Below, one piece after another: positions 1 to 8,410 of a DNA stretch of 14,966 nucleotides. Position 1 is the first letter of the stretch. The number at the start of each line of letters is the position of its first letter. A program made the position numbers and the translations under genes. The notes below the pieces were generated by a model. That model made no database searches. It saw nothing but the letters and a program-made list of their open reading frames with translations, and was not told the origin of the DNA. Source of the stretch: Asterionellopsis glacialis (taxonomy: Eukaryota; Bacillariophyta; Plagiogrammaphyceae; Rhaphoneidales; Asterionellopsidaceae); assembly GCA_014885115.2 (NCBI GenBank), contig WKLE02005197.1, positions 1 to 14,966 on the forward strand. The letters run 5' to 3'.

Positions 1-1
1 C

Positions 2-1993
2 GAAGTGTTCAGGTACAACGTTTGTCTACCTTGGAAAGAGTTACCAATGATGCTATCAACAATGTCACCAGTGTGTTCGTGGGGTACTGGTGGCTTGGTG
101 GGAATTTTGCTCTTGATGGAAGCACGATGGCGACTCCAAAATTATCGTTTTGAGCAACGACGAAAGCGATACCCTCAGATTTATGCGTACAATTCCAAAA
201 TGAGGCGATCATCAAAAGATATTCCGCCTCTTCAGCGGAGTCTTATCTTCGTTCAGTTTGCAGTTTCGCATGCAGGAAAAGCCTTGTTCTACATAGCCTA
301 CGAAGTGTTGTGCCGTGGAGTACTTCTCCACCTTTGCAAAGTAGCAGTCAATAAATTATCGTCGAGTCGCTCGTCAAAACTAGCGAAAGTAACCAACACA
401 CAAGGTGTCTTGCAACGTCCACCTTCCGGGAATCGAGTTGAATTTGCAGAACACTCGAATGGCCAAGTGCAGACGAAGCGGATTCGTTACGACCCAAGGG
501 CAACACCAAGTTCGAACCCAACTAGCGTAGACATCGGAACACCACCTGGAAAGCGACCATCACGGAAACCGTCGAGACGAGCCACGCCAAAGAAGGTTCC
601 AAAACGAAATGAAAACAAAGAAAATGAAAGAAAAGGAAATGTGGTTTCGCTTTCAAAGACTCCATCTATGAATTATCGTGGTACAAAATATGCATCAACT
701 GAAAACAGAGATTATGTCAGTAGTAACACTGCTTTGGTTCGACAATTTGACAAAAATCAACTGCCTGGACAATCTACTGCGGCAATTGTATCACATAGTG
801 GGCAACAACCCCAGCAAGCCCCTATGCGTCGTGATGCTTTCAATTATGCTGCGCGTCCTCGTATTCCTGTAGTGGCGGCCACGCCGTTGTCTCTGCGTTA
901 CAGCAAACGGAAACTTGATCACCCTTCGGGATACGATCCCAAGCAAAGTCGATTGCCTGATAAACGCGGACGCATTGCACTCCCTGTTTCTAAACGCACC
1001 GTACACACTCTTTCAAAATATAATGGAAAGCGAAAGGCAAGGGAGGAATGGATATTGGAAGAATTCAAACGGACGAAACCAGTGCCATCAGTGGTTCCTG
1101 AGAAAACATCCAAGGGCAATACAAGTTCAAGTGTGGCGGCTTCCATCCAAGTATCAGCACCAGCAACGACACCCACTGATAGCAAAACATTTGCATTTGG
1201 TACTCCTGGTACACCTGCTCCTGTTGCTACTCCGAAAAGTTCTGATAGTGGTAATGCTGGGACACCTGCGTTTAGCTTTGGAGATGATAAATCCTCAAAA
1301 AAAGATATACCAAAGGCGGGCGGTGATGCAAACCCATCATTCAGTTTCGGTACATCTTCAACTTCTGCCCAAGCTCCCTCTGTAGCTGCCACTGGAAGTG
1401 ATACGAAGCCATCATTTAGTTTCGGTGCTTCCGCCCCTGCTGCAAGTGCCACTCCTTCGACAGACAATTCGAAATCTATTTCAGGGTCAGCTCCTCCAGT
1501 GGAAACAAAGCCAGCTAGTGCTGGGCCAAGTGGTACAGATTCGTCTTCGGCTGCTTTTTCATTTGGTGGATCAACCACACCTGCCGAGGTACCCCCGGTT
1601 ACTCCTATAGCTGATCATGGTGTCTCCAAAACAGCACCTTCAACGGCGACACCGACACCTGCTGTGTCAGCACCAGCAACTCCAAGCTTTAGTTTCGGTG
1701 GCAATGCCAGTGCTGCATCAGGCGCTCCTACGGCACCCACAACCCCTGCTGCTTCCTTTTCCTTTGGGGGTGGAGGCACAAATCCTGCAACACCAGCTTC
1801 GGCTACACCTGGATTTGCTTTTGGTGCAGGTACCAATACAAACAACGCAGGGTCCACCCCTGCACCAACCGGTGGATTTTCGTTTAACGCCGGGTCTACA
1901 CCCGCACCCCCTACGTTTGGCCAAAGTGCAGGTGGAGGCGCAGTCAACGCTGCCAGAGGTCGGAGGAGGGCGAGACGGAAAGGAAGACTTTAA
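2..1993 (+). CDS. FG-repeat nucleoporin (FSFG type), 5' partial
   Basis: Probable component of the nuclear pore permeability barrier and transport-receptor docking surface. The frame is open at the window edge and the first complete ATG codons are at 47 and 50, so the true start may lie upstream. Residue numbers count from the GTG at 5. Residues 25-38 and 80-115 are hydrophobic. Residues 178-212 and about 332-360 are rich in Lys/Arg and look like nuclear localisation segments. From residue 396 to about 645 there are eight FxFG motifs (FSFG or FAFG), one FSFN and a final TFGQ, separated by Ala/Thr/Pro/Ser-rich linkers with many TP pairs. The C-terminus is strongly basic (AARGRRRARRKGRL). Membrane-like N-terminus, basic middle, FSFG domain and basic tail in that order resemble animal POM121 and, less closely, Nup153/Nup1. 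The FG identity is secure; orthology to any named nucleoporin is not. Confidence 0.85.
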   Translation, partial: EVFRYNVCLPWKELPMMLSTMSPVCSWGTGGLVGILLLMEARWRLQNYRFEQRRKRYPQIYAYNSKMRRSSKDIPPLQRSLIFVQFAVSHAGKALFYIAYEVLCRGVLLHLCKVAVNKLSSSRSSKLAKVTNTQGVLQRPPSGNRVEFAEHSNGQVQTKRIRYDPRATPSSNPTSVDIGTPPGKRPSRKPSRRATPKKVPKRNENKENERKGNVVSLSKTPSMNYRGTKYASTENRDYVSSNTALVRQFDKNQLPGQSTAAIVSHSGQQPQQAPMRRDAFNYAARPRIPVVAATPLSLRYSKRKLDHPSGYDPKQSRLPDKRGRIALPVSKRTVHTLSKYNGKRKAREEWILEEFKRTKPVPSVVPEKTSKGNTSSSVAASIQVSAPATTPTDSKTFAFGTPGTPAPVATPKSSDSGNAGTPAFSFGDDKSSKKDIPKAGGDANPSFSFGTSSTSAQAPSVAATGSDTKPSFSFGASAPAASATPSTDNSKSISGSAPPVETKPASAGPSGTDSSSAAFSFGGSTTPAEVPPVTPIADHGVSKTAPSTATPTPAVSAPATPSFSFGGNASAASGAPTAPTTPAASFSFGGGGTNPATPASATPGFAFGAGTNTNNAGSTPAPTGGFSFNAGSTPAPPTFGQSAGGGAVNAARGRRRARRKGRL

Positions 1994-2268
1994 CTTTTGT
2001 TGCTCTGAAAAAATTACAGTATGTCTTACTCTAATCATACTTATACATAATTGCTAACTCGAATGATTAAAGACTCTGCTGAAAAGAAGTTGCTGCAATC
2101 ATGAGTGAGCGATTTGTACTTATTCATGTAGGAACTTGTATTTACAAAAGGGAGTATCAAACTTCAATCAGCTCTTGCTATTATTTTGAAACTCCTCTCA
2201 ACATTTTCACCGCAACTATTTTCACATCCGATCGCTTCCGAAACAGAGGCAGACTAATTATTTTGTTG
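1994..2268. other. Convergent intergenic region
   Basis: AT-rich spacer between the stop codons of the nucleoporin gene and the minus-strand gene ending at 2269. It should contain both 3' UTRs. I see no AATAAA on either strand and no coding signal. A short open frame from 2101 has no recognisable features. Confidence 0.5.
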
Positions 2269-3505
2269 TTAAATTGCTGTCCTCCGGCGTACAACCTCTT
2301 CTTCTTTTGGATATCGATCTGCTTCAGTCTTTGGTACCACACCTAAAACTGGGTGGTACACAAGCCATCCTGGAGGATAATCTTCTTCCTTTAAAAATGC
2401 AGGTTCAATATCATCGTATTTTGATCGAGGTCTCAACCCGCTCCGTAGTCCCTTTCGAGACATGGCACTATCACCATTGTTTGTTGCAATATCAGCACTA
2501 TCACGACGAATTTGATGTTGTGAATTCATATCTGTGGCGGCACCTACCAGTGCTGGATCATCTTCAAGTTCTGGCATGGCAGAAAAAGCAGACGCGGCAT
2601 CCCTGAATCTCCGTCTCCTTTTGGTTTTCCCATTGTTGTTGTTATTGTTGGTACCATCATGGTTATTATTGTTGTCATTATTATTCAGATTTGCTGATCT
2701 ATTTCTTGTCAAATCATCAACATCCTCTCCCACCAAGATACCAGTGGACGAGGTTAATAGGAATCTCAAGTTCCGTAAAACTTCTATACCCATTCGCATA
2801 TAAGCTCGACCGTAATCCCAAAGTTCCATTAGCATGTCCATTGGACTCATTTCCCGAATTGGTCGAAGCCATGCTATAATTGGGCCTTTTTAAAAAACAA
2901 AAAGATAAAGCATGAAAGCATATTTATGAGCAGAGTTATATTTTGACGACAAAAGTTGAATTTATGAAAACCACCATCAAGCCAACCCATGCCGACCATG
3001 AAACATGTCATATTTTCTGCAGTCACAAAAAGAAAGAACAACCCAAGTATGCATCACTAGAGTTCGATCGCGAGAACTTCTCCCACAGTGATTTTAATGA
3101 GTAGGAGGAGATTCAGTTCCTGAGAGACCTAGCTACTCGTAGAGTTGTCATGGTGGTTCCTGAAGCCCAATCCCACGAACCCTTCCGAAATTGTTTTTCA
3201 CACATCAAAAAATAATAATTATGTATTTCGCTCTTACCTCGAAATTGATAAAGGCCGACTACGAAAATAGCCACAAGAATACCATAATTCCCTCTCCGAG
3301 TCGTATTCAAATTGTCTTGCTCGTCTGAATAATGGAATTGATTGTGATGATGATTCGATCGTTGTTGCCGATACGGATATTGTGAGGAGTCGTAAGGTTG
3401 TGATCGACTGTGGTGGTATTCATTTCTATAGTTTTGTCTGTGTTGGAACATGTCATTATCTTCATTGTCGGCGACATTATGGGTCGCAGTACCAGGGTTC
3501 ACCAT
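2269..3505 (-). CDS. Two-exon protein of unknown function with one hydrophobic segment and an Asn-rich linker
   Basis: I do not recognise the family. Exon 1 runs from the ATG at 3505 (context ACCATGG) to 3238 and exon 2 from 2873 to the stop at 2269, giving 290 residues. The intron starts GTAAGAG and ends ATTATAG. It interrupts a codon after its first base and the join restores the frame exactly (GLYQFR, then AWLRPIRE). Residues 1-70 are rich in Asn, His, Gln, Tyr and Arg. Residues 73-88 are hydrophobic and may be a single membrane anchor. A helical-looking stretch rich in Met, Leu and Arg follows, then an Asn-rich linker, a basic patch (KTKRRRRFR) and a C-terminal block containing YPPGWLVYHPVLGVVPK that looks like the most constrained part. 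The same frame stays open upstream to 3565, so a longer N-terminus is possible. It converges on the nucleoporin gene. Confidence 0.7.
2632..2687 (-). repeat. Trinucleotide-like low-complexity tract encoding Asn
   Basis: Run of TTG/TTA triplets on the plus strand, read as AAC/AAT codons in the minus-strand gene. It encodes the Asn-rich linker between the hydrophobic segment and the conserved C-terminal block. Likely to vary in length between alleles. Confidence 0.7.
2874..3237 (-). other. Predicted spliceosomal intron of the 2269-3505 gene
   Basis: 364 bp, long compared with the other introns in this window (121, 58 and 46 bp). Donor GAG|GTAAGAG, acceptor ATTATAG|CATGG preceded by a T-rich stretch. 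Splicing joins two blocks in the same reading phase. The alternative, reading straight through the donor, continues 41 residues to a stop at 3113. A further small exon inside cannot be excluded. Confidence 0.65.
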
Positions 3506-4123
3506 GGTGATGGTTTTGTATGCGTTTCTGGCGTAGTGCTGTCTTGAACAATCCTGATAACACACTCTGCGATATTTATGTGCGCGCCCGCCAGGCGCTG
3601 AATCTTGTTTCCCGCCTCTAGAGCCTTGATTCTCTTTCTCTCATTTTTTACAGATCTACATCTTCTGTAACCAAAGCAAAGATACAAAGATGGCAAGTGA
3701 CTGCAAACCACCGATAGTAAAGGAAAATATTGCATGGCGTATTTGGAGCATAGCAAAGTTTGTGTCAATTGCTTGGAATATTTGTGTTGTTTTTCCTGTT
3801 AACTTGGAATATTTGTATTGTTATCTCTGATAACTTTTCATGAGCAACATCTGATACTTTTCGATTATAGGTACTTTTCTATTGGAATAGAAAATGACCA
3901 CAACTTGCTTTGAAATTAGATCTAATAACGTGGTGATGAAGAAGAATAGTTTCCTTGAGTAACTATTTTATACAGACAATGATCAAATGTACACGGGGAC
4001 CTCAGATAGGTTATTTCTTCTACTTTTTTTATTTTCAACTCGTTCTCTTCAATCTACAAATTTTCCTAAATAATTCTACAGAGACAACTTTTCTTTACAT
4101 GAAAACCAACAAGCCTTGTCCTG
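3506..4123. other. Intergenic region, no convincing gene
   Basis: Lies between two minus-strand genes, so it should hold the promoter of the 2269-3505 gene and the 3' UTR of the lipase gene. A minus-strand open frame at 3499-3768 has no family features and overlaps the neighbouring gene's 5' end in another frame. I see no RNA gene or repeat. Confidence 0.5.
4028..4033 (-). other. Candidate polyadenylation signal of the lipase gene
   Basis: TTTATT on the plus strand (AATAAA on the minus strand), about 90 bases beyond the lipase stop codon. The hexamer is short and occurs by chance in AT-rich DNA, so the placement is the main support. Confidence 0.3.
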
Positions 4124-5539
4124 TTACTTGGTAGCCAAAGCCTTTTCCTTGTAGAGTTCATTGAGAGATAGTCCCATGTTGGTTAACTCGTCCTTCACGC
4201 CCATAAGATGCTCACAGTAAGTGTTACCGAAATGGAATACCACCCCTGGAATATCGTTCTCCTTGAATGAAAAAATTTTCGAGGAAACCTTGCTTTTTTC
4301 TGGATTTTCCTCCTCTTTTGCCTTGGCGGCACCTGAATAACCAATTTCATAAGGTTCTTTCGTATTGCCTTCCTCTCGCTTTCTCAGTTTGAGCTTTATT
4401 CCAGTGTGACGATACGTTTCTTTGTCCTCGAAATCTTTATCAGCCGCTTTGAACGCCAGGTACGAAACGGGTGAAAGCATAGACCAAATCTTCTTGCCAG
4501 AACTTTTAGGCATTAGAGTAACCGGGTCTTTGTCGTTTGCAATACGAAGGTGTCGTAGAGCACCGCGTTCTTCCAATAATCTAAATGCGCTCTGAAAGGT
4601 ACTTTCGCCAACTCGAGGAGAGGCAACACTGACGCAAGTGACAGGCGTCGGAATATTGTTGGAACTATCTGTCAAAGCAGAGGCAGCTGCGTGAAGAGAA
4701 AACAATGTAGCCAAAGCTCCACCAAGGGAATGTCCAGTCACGTACAGTTTGTAATCCTTCTGTTTCTCGGGGTCCTCAAATAGAGTAGCAACATGACGCA
4801 TAATCTCAGTGTATTTGTTCTCCCCGCCCTTTGTCCCGGGTTTGAGAAGGTACTCATAGAACCCATGATGGAGGCCGATCGTCTCGCTTTGGGACTCTTC
4901 CACGTCTTTTACTGGGTTTGGTTGGTGGTTGAGCGAGATACATGCGTCAGTAAGAAAGTCAGACGGAGTAACGCTACCGCGAAAGGCAACTGTGACGCGT
5001 TTCTTGATGGGATCGAATCCAACGGCATATACCAGCTCACTGTCAGGCTTTTCGTCACCATAAGCTACAAGTGTCGGCGCAACTTCCTGCACTTCAACAC
5101 TTTCACTACCTCCTTGTTTCAATGGATTCCACCATTGAGACTTGTTGGTGGACGATGACAAAGCAGCGCTGTCGTATCGCTGTTGGATAGACTGCAATGC
5201 ACTCATGGTCATGGCATGGTCGTCATCCCCAAACTCTTCTTTGATCACATCTACATTCTCTTGAATCATCTGTAGACATGTTCCAAAACTCAAAGGGAGT
5301 GATAAAATGCGTTCTGGATCCTTGAGTTTTGTGTTTTCTCGTTTGGCGAGAATCCGTAGGTCTGTAATCGAGTAGATGAGAAGGGCTACCTGAAGCATCG
5401 AGTCTGCTTCGTCATATAGACTGGGATAGACGTAATTACTATCAAAAGTGAAGGTAGCTGTATCAGACTGTTCTTTCTCCTTGGTGGCTTTGTCCTTGCC
5501 AAACATCTGGGCAACGCCCTGACATGCGTTTTCAAACAT
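4124..5539 (-). CDS. Class-3 (fungal-type) lipase, alpha/beta hydrolase
   Basis: Predicted triacylglycerol or galactolipid acyl-hydrolase of 471 residues in one exon. The lipase_3 core is clear: the strand VTVAFRGS near residues 183-190, then LHHGFYEYL, then the nucleophile elbow VTGHSLGGALA with the catalytic serine at 271. IANDKDPV supplies the acid, probably Asp338, and CEHLMG supplies the histidine, His444. About 105 residues rich in Lys and Glu lie between Asp338 and His444. This insert is longer than in compact family members and may form a lid or regulatory loop. The N-terminus (MFENACQGVA...) has no signal peptide or transit-peptide look, so a cytosolic or lipid-droplet-associated enzyme is more likely than a secreted one. 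The gene is divergent from the SOUL gene. Family assignment is firm; substrate is unknown. Confidence 0.92.
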   Translation of the reverse strand: MFENACQGVAQMFGKDKATKEKEQSDTATFTFDSNYVYPSLYDEADSMLQVALLIYSITDLRILAKRENTKLKDPERILSLPLSFGTCLQMIQENVDVIKEEFGDDDHAMTMSALQSIQQRYDSAALSSSTNKSQWWNPLKQGGSESVEVQEVAPTLVAYGDEKPDSELVYAVGFDPIKKRVTVAFRGSVTPSDFLTDACISLNHQPNPVKDVEESQSETIGLHHGFYEYLLKPGTKGGENKYTEIMRHVATLFEDPEKQKDYKLYVTGHSLGGALATLFSLHAAASALTDSSNNIPTPVTCVSVASPRVGESTFQSAFRLLEERGALRHLRIANDKDPVTLMPKSSGKKIWSMLSPVSYLAFKAADKDFEDKETYRHTGIKLKLRKREEGNTKEPYEIGYSGAAKAKEEENPEKSKVSSKIFSFKENDIPGVVFHFGNTYCEHLMGVKDELTNMGLSLNELYKEKALATK

Positions 5540-6227
5540 TCTTGTCTTGAATAATCCTTCAATTTCTTTGAAAACGAATTATCTGTGAACGGTTGTTTCC
5601 TGAATACCTTGAAGCGGTTTTGAGATGTGCGATTGAACTTCTTTGAAGCGTCTTTAAAGATTCGCTTTGCTTTGGAAACTATACTGTGCTGTTAGGCTGT
5701 CGAACAGTCAACACCTTGACAACACACAACAATGATATCTTGTCTTCTAAAGAACAACAAGAAGATCGCCAAAAAAATAGCCCTCAAAAAATCCAATGAT
5801 GCATTCCCGTTTCGGGCTGCTAAGAAGGAAAAGCGAGAGTTGGATCCAGTCGAGTCGGTCCAGTCGTGAATTCCGGTTGTTTAGGGATAACTGTATGACG
5901 GCGTACAGGTTGCTACCCCTTGTTCGTACCAGCCCAAGGAACCACGTCACACGCATCCACTTTTCTCCTCTTTTTCTCCGAATGGTCACCTGTTTGCATA
6001 ACGCGTATGCATCACGGGTCTCGTGGAAAGGAAAGGAACACAACAGCATCTCACCACATTCAGCATCAACATATCACACGATCGAACTTAAAAGGTAATA
6101 ATAAAACCATCGATAAGTTGTAAATTAACGAACCTGTAACTTTTAGAATTGCGAGATAGGCATCTCTCATTTTTGGAAAATATAAGAATTAAGTCTAGGA
6201 TAACATCATCTGTAAACAGCTTTAAAC
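5540..6227. promoter_or_regulatory. Shared upstream region of the divergent lipase and SOUL genes
   Basis: About 690 bp between two start codons that point away from each other, so it should contain both promoters and 5' UTRs. Open frames on both strands around 5747-6098 overlap each other and show no family features. No TATA box or known operator is evident. Confidence 0.4.
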
Positions 6228-6908
6228 ATGGGAATGGTCTTTGGTAGAATCACGGTGGAAGAACCTGTGTTCAAAATTCTTCTAGAACGTGCTCCTCCAG
6301 CAGCTGCAACCTCGTATGAAATTCGTGAATACGGAAAGCGGTTTGCCATCGAGGCAACTTATGATGGAAACAGTGACGATGGCACACCGTTTCGTTTGCT
6401 AGCCGGATATATTGGAGTCTTTGGAAACCCTCAAAATGAAGGACAAGAAAAGATCAGCATGACTGCACCTGTCGTGAGAGAAAACAAAGGACAGGCAATT
6501 GCCATGACAGCTCCTGTTGTTCGCACGAATGCTGCAGAGAAAGAGGAAGAAATGAGAATGCAATTCGTTCTACCAGCGGAATTCGATGACATTTCCAAAA
6601 TTCCAAAACCTACAGATTCTCGTGTTCACGTGGTTGAAATTCCTCCTGCAGTGGGTGCCGTGCATCGTTTCCATGGAAGTTACGAAGAAGACCGCACAAG
6701 AGGAGTTGCAGTAGATTTAGCAAAACAGTTGACTGAAGATGGAGTATCAATTACCGAAGCTGAAGCTATTGCTCATTATCAATTCTGGGGTTACAATCCT
6801 CCGTTTACAATTCCTATTCTTAGGCGAAATGAAGTTTGGATTGAAATGACCCAAGAACAAGTAGATAGCTTGCAGAGCAATTTATTCAAAAACGTCCCAA
6901 AGAACTAA
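6228..6908 (+). CDS. SOUL-family haem-binding protein
   Basis: Single-exon protein of 226 residues matching the SOUL/HBP fold, which binds haem or tetrapyrroles and has been linked to tetrapyrrole transport or buffering. Diagnostic segments appear in order: YEIREYGKRFAIEA near residue 30, FRLLAGYIGVFGNPQ at 55-69, KISMTAPVV at 75-83 and a second AIAMTAPVV at 90-98, MQFVLPAEF at 111-119, VGAVHRFHGSY near 142, and the strong C-terminal signature FWGYNPPFTIPILRRNEVWI at 186-205. There is no obvious signal or chloroplast transit peptide, which favours a cytosolic protein. The start at 6228 is the first Met before the conserved region. The gene converges on the coiled-coil gene. The haem-binding residue cannot be assigned from sequence. 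Confidence 0.93.
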   Translation: MGMVFGRITVEEPVFKILLERAPPAAATSYEIREYGKRFAIEATYDGNSDDGTPFRLLAGYIGVFGNPQNEGQEKISMTAPVVRENKGQAIAMTAPVVRTNAAEKEEEMRMQFVLPAEFDDISKIPKPTDSRVHVVEIPPAVGAVHRFHGSYEEDRTRGVAVDLAKQLTEDGVSITEAEAIAHYQFWGYNPPFTIPILRRNEVWIEMTQEQVDSLQSNLFKNVPKN

Positions 6909-7075
6909 GTTGTATGTAACGATAGAATTGCATCTTACAGTTTTGAATCTGTCGAGGATGTTGTTAGATTATTGCGTGAACGAAGGTCGTGTGCTGTGCT
7001 TCTTTGATTTTGCAGTAATTTTTCTACAGTACCCGGTTAGTTATCTCTACATAATTTGAATAGCATTTTGTCCCA

Positions 7076-7081
7076 AATAAA
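7076..7081 (+). other. Candidate polyadenylation signal of the SOUL gene
   Basis: AATAAA about 170 bases after the SOUL stop codon and only 10 bases short of the opposing gene's stop codon at 7092. If used, the SOUL transcript would end close to or inside the coding 3' end of its neighbour. Confidence 0.35.
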
Positions 7082-7091
7082 AGTATGTTCT

Positions 7092-8054
7092 TTAATAATT
7101 GGACAAGAATGATGCAAGACGCTTGTTCGGCGGGATGTTTGATTGATCATCTGGAGTTGACAAGACTTCCTCGTTCCCCTCGTTGTCCCTCGATACGATA
7201 GCCCTCTCTGTTTGAGACATGCCCTGAGCATTTTGTTTTGATAAAGATTCTTGAATTGTTTCGATAGTTTCTTGCAATGTCTCCATGCTTTCTGGTAACT
7301 TAGTGTCAACTTCTTTTAATGATGACATGAGTTTACTTAAAGCTTTTTCCATTTCTACCATCCTTGCCGTTTTATCCATGGATGTATCTTTTATTGGTGC
7401 TCGCAACTTTGATTCGAATTCTGCAGCATCAAACGACTGGATATTATCTACTCCACTATTATCCTGCATGAGCTGAACCTCTCGCTCAGCTATCGCGATT
7501 GCCCTACTGGTTGCTGAATCCCGTAATATCTGTACCCTTGAAGCAGCTTCCCGCACTTGTTTTCTCAAAACACGAGCTCGTTGCACAGCATTTTGATCAA
7601 TTAGCTCCTCTTCGTCATATTCTTCTTCGGATATTTCACCCTCGCTTTCGCTGAATTCTTCGTCATCGCTTTCAGATTGTTCATCTTCCGCAGAAGGAAT
7701 TTCGTTTCGACGTGCATATTTGTGGAATTCAACGTCACTCACAGACTGCACAACGCGACGAATATGGTCCGGGAGAGATTGCTTTGCCTTATCTAAGAGA
7801 TTGTCAAGAGTTGCCTTGGTCTCTGCGTCAAGGCTGTCGTCGCTTTCATTCTTTTCGTCGTCGGCAATCTTGGCGTCCTCGTCACGGTCATCCTCATCTT
7901 GTCGCTTCTTCCAACCATTTGCTTTGAATGATTCCAGTCGATTTTCAATTGCTTCCAACGCAGCTCGAATTTCTGACTCTGCAACAAGGTTGTTGTGTGT
8001 AGCTGCAGGATTCTCCTTGTCGATGGTATTCTTTGTCATCATGTTGAAACTCAC
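7092..8054 (-). CDS. Acidic coiled-coil protein of unknown function
   Basis: Single-exon protein of 320 residues that I do not recognise. Residues 24-45 look helical (SEIRAALEAIENRLESF). Residues 51-75 and 122-153 are strongly acidic. Residues 156-197 form a heptad-like helix with regular Leu/Val/Ile/Ala (VLRKQVREAASRVQILRD). Residues 229-275 form a second likely coiled coil (MEKALSKLMSSLKEVDTKL and onward). The tail is polar and ends PPNKRLASFLSNY. There is no signal peptide, membrane segment or catalytic motif. The layout of short coiled coils around an acidic linker is typical of scaffold, kinetochore or vesicle-tether subunits, but that is only an architectural impression. It shares an upstream region with the HDAC gene. 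Confidence 0.75.
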   Translation of the reverse strand: MSFNMMTKNTIDKENPAATHNNLVAESEIRAALEAIENRLESFKANGWKKRQDEDDRDEDAKIADDEKNESDDSLDAETKATLDNLLDKAKQSLPDHIRRVVQSVSDVEFHKYARRNEIPSAEDEQSESDDEEFSESEGEISEEEYDEEELIDQNAVQRARVLRKQVREAASRVQILRDSATSRAIAIAEREVQLMQDNSGVDNIQSFDAAEFESKLRAPIKDTSMDKTARMVEMEKALSKLMSSLKEVDTKLPESMETLQETIETIQESLSKQNAQGMSQTERAIVSRDNEGNEEVLSTPDDQSNIPPNKRLASFLSNY

Positions 8055-8410
8055 TGAGATACATTCGGTGTCTTCGTGACGGTATGAATACTGGTTGTTA
8101 CTGTTGTTCGATGTGAAAACCTGTACCTGGTACTGTACATGTTATTCGTAAGAGGGTAAAAAGCCGCGGCGCTCCTTTTGCTTCAATCAAATTCAAACGA
8201 TATTTTATATGCTTATTCATATATATATACATATATAAAAACTATTTTACGAGTTATTTCCAACGACTAAAAAAATCGTTCAAAAAGCCCCTTGACTTAT
8301 GTCCTACGTACGGCGGCAAGTACATTCAAACTCCCTTTCGACTTTCTGTTTCGATCTCACAAATTCCTAAAACCGAAACCTACGGGTGGGAGAGACTACC
8401 AATACTGACC
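8055..8410. promoter_or_regulatory. Shared upstream region of the divergent coiled-coil and HDAC genes
   Basis: 356 bp between two outward-facing start codons, so both promoters should be here. It contains an AT-only stretch near 8217-8241 made of TA steps (ATATATATACATATATAAAA), a CCGCGG palindrome at 8164-8169 and CTACGTACG near 8303. Their roles are unknown. Confidence 0.45.

Noticed and set aside
919..1578. Long minus-strand open frame (219 codons) inside the nucleoporin gene
   Set aside because: It is the antisense reading of the FG-repeat domain; its repetitive Pro/Ala/Leu-Asn composition mirrors the FSFG linkers and shows no independent features.
3499..3768. Minus-strand open frame of 89 codons upstream of the two-exon gene
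   Set aside because: It overlaps the better-supported start at 3505 in another frame and has no recognisable features.
4793..5158. Plus-strand open frame of 121 codons
   Set aside because: It lies entirely antisense within the lipase coding region, which has a firm family match.
5747..6098. Overlapping open frames of about 100 codons on both strands between lipase and SOUL
   Set aside because: They overlap each other, have unusual composition and no motif, and sit where both promoters are expected.
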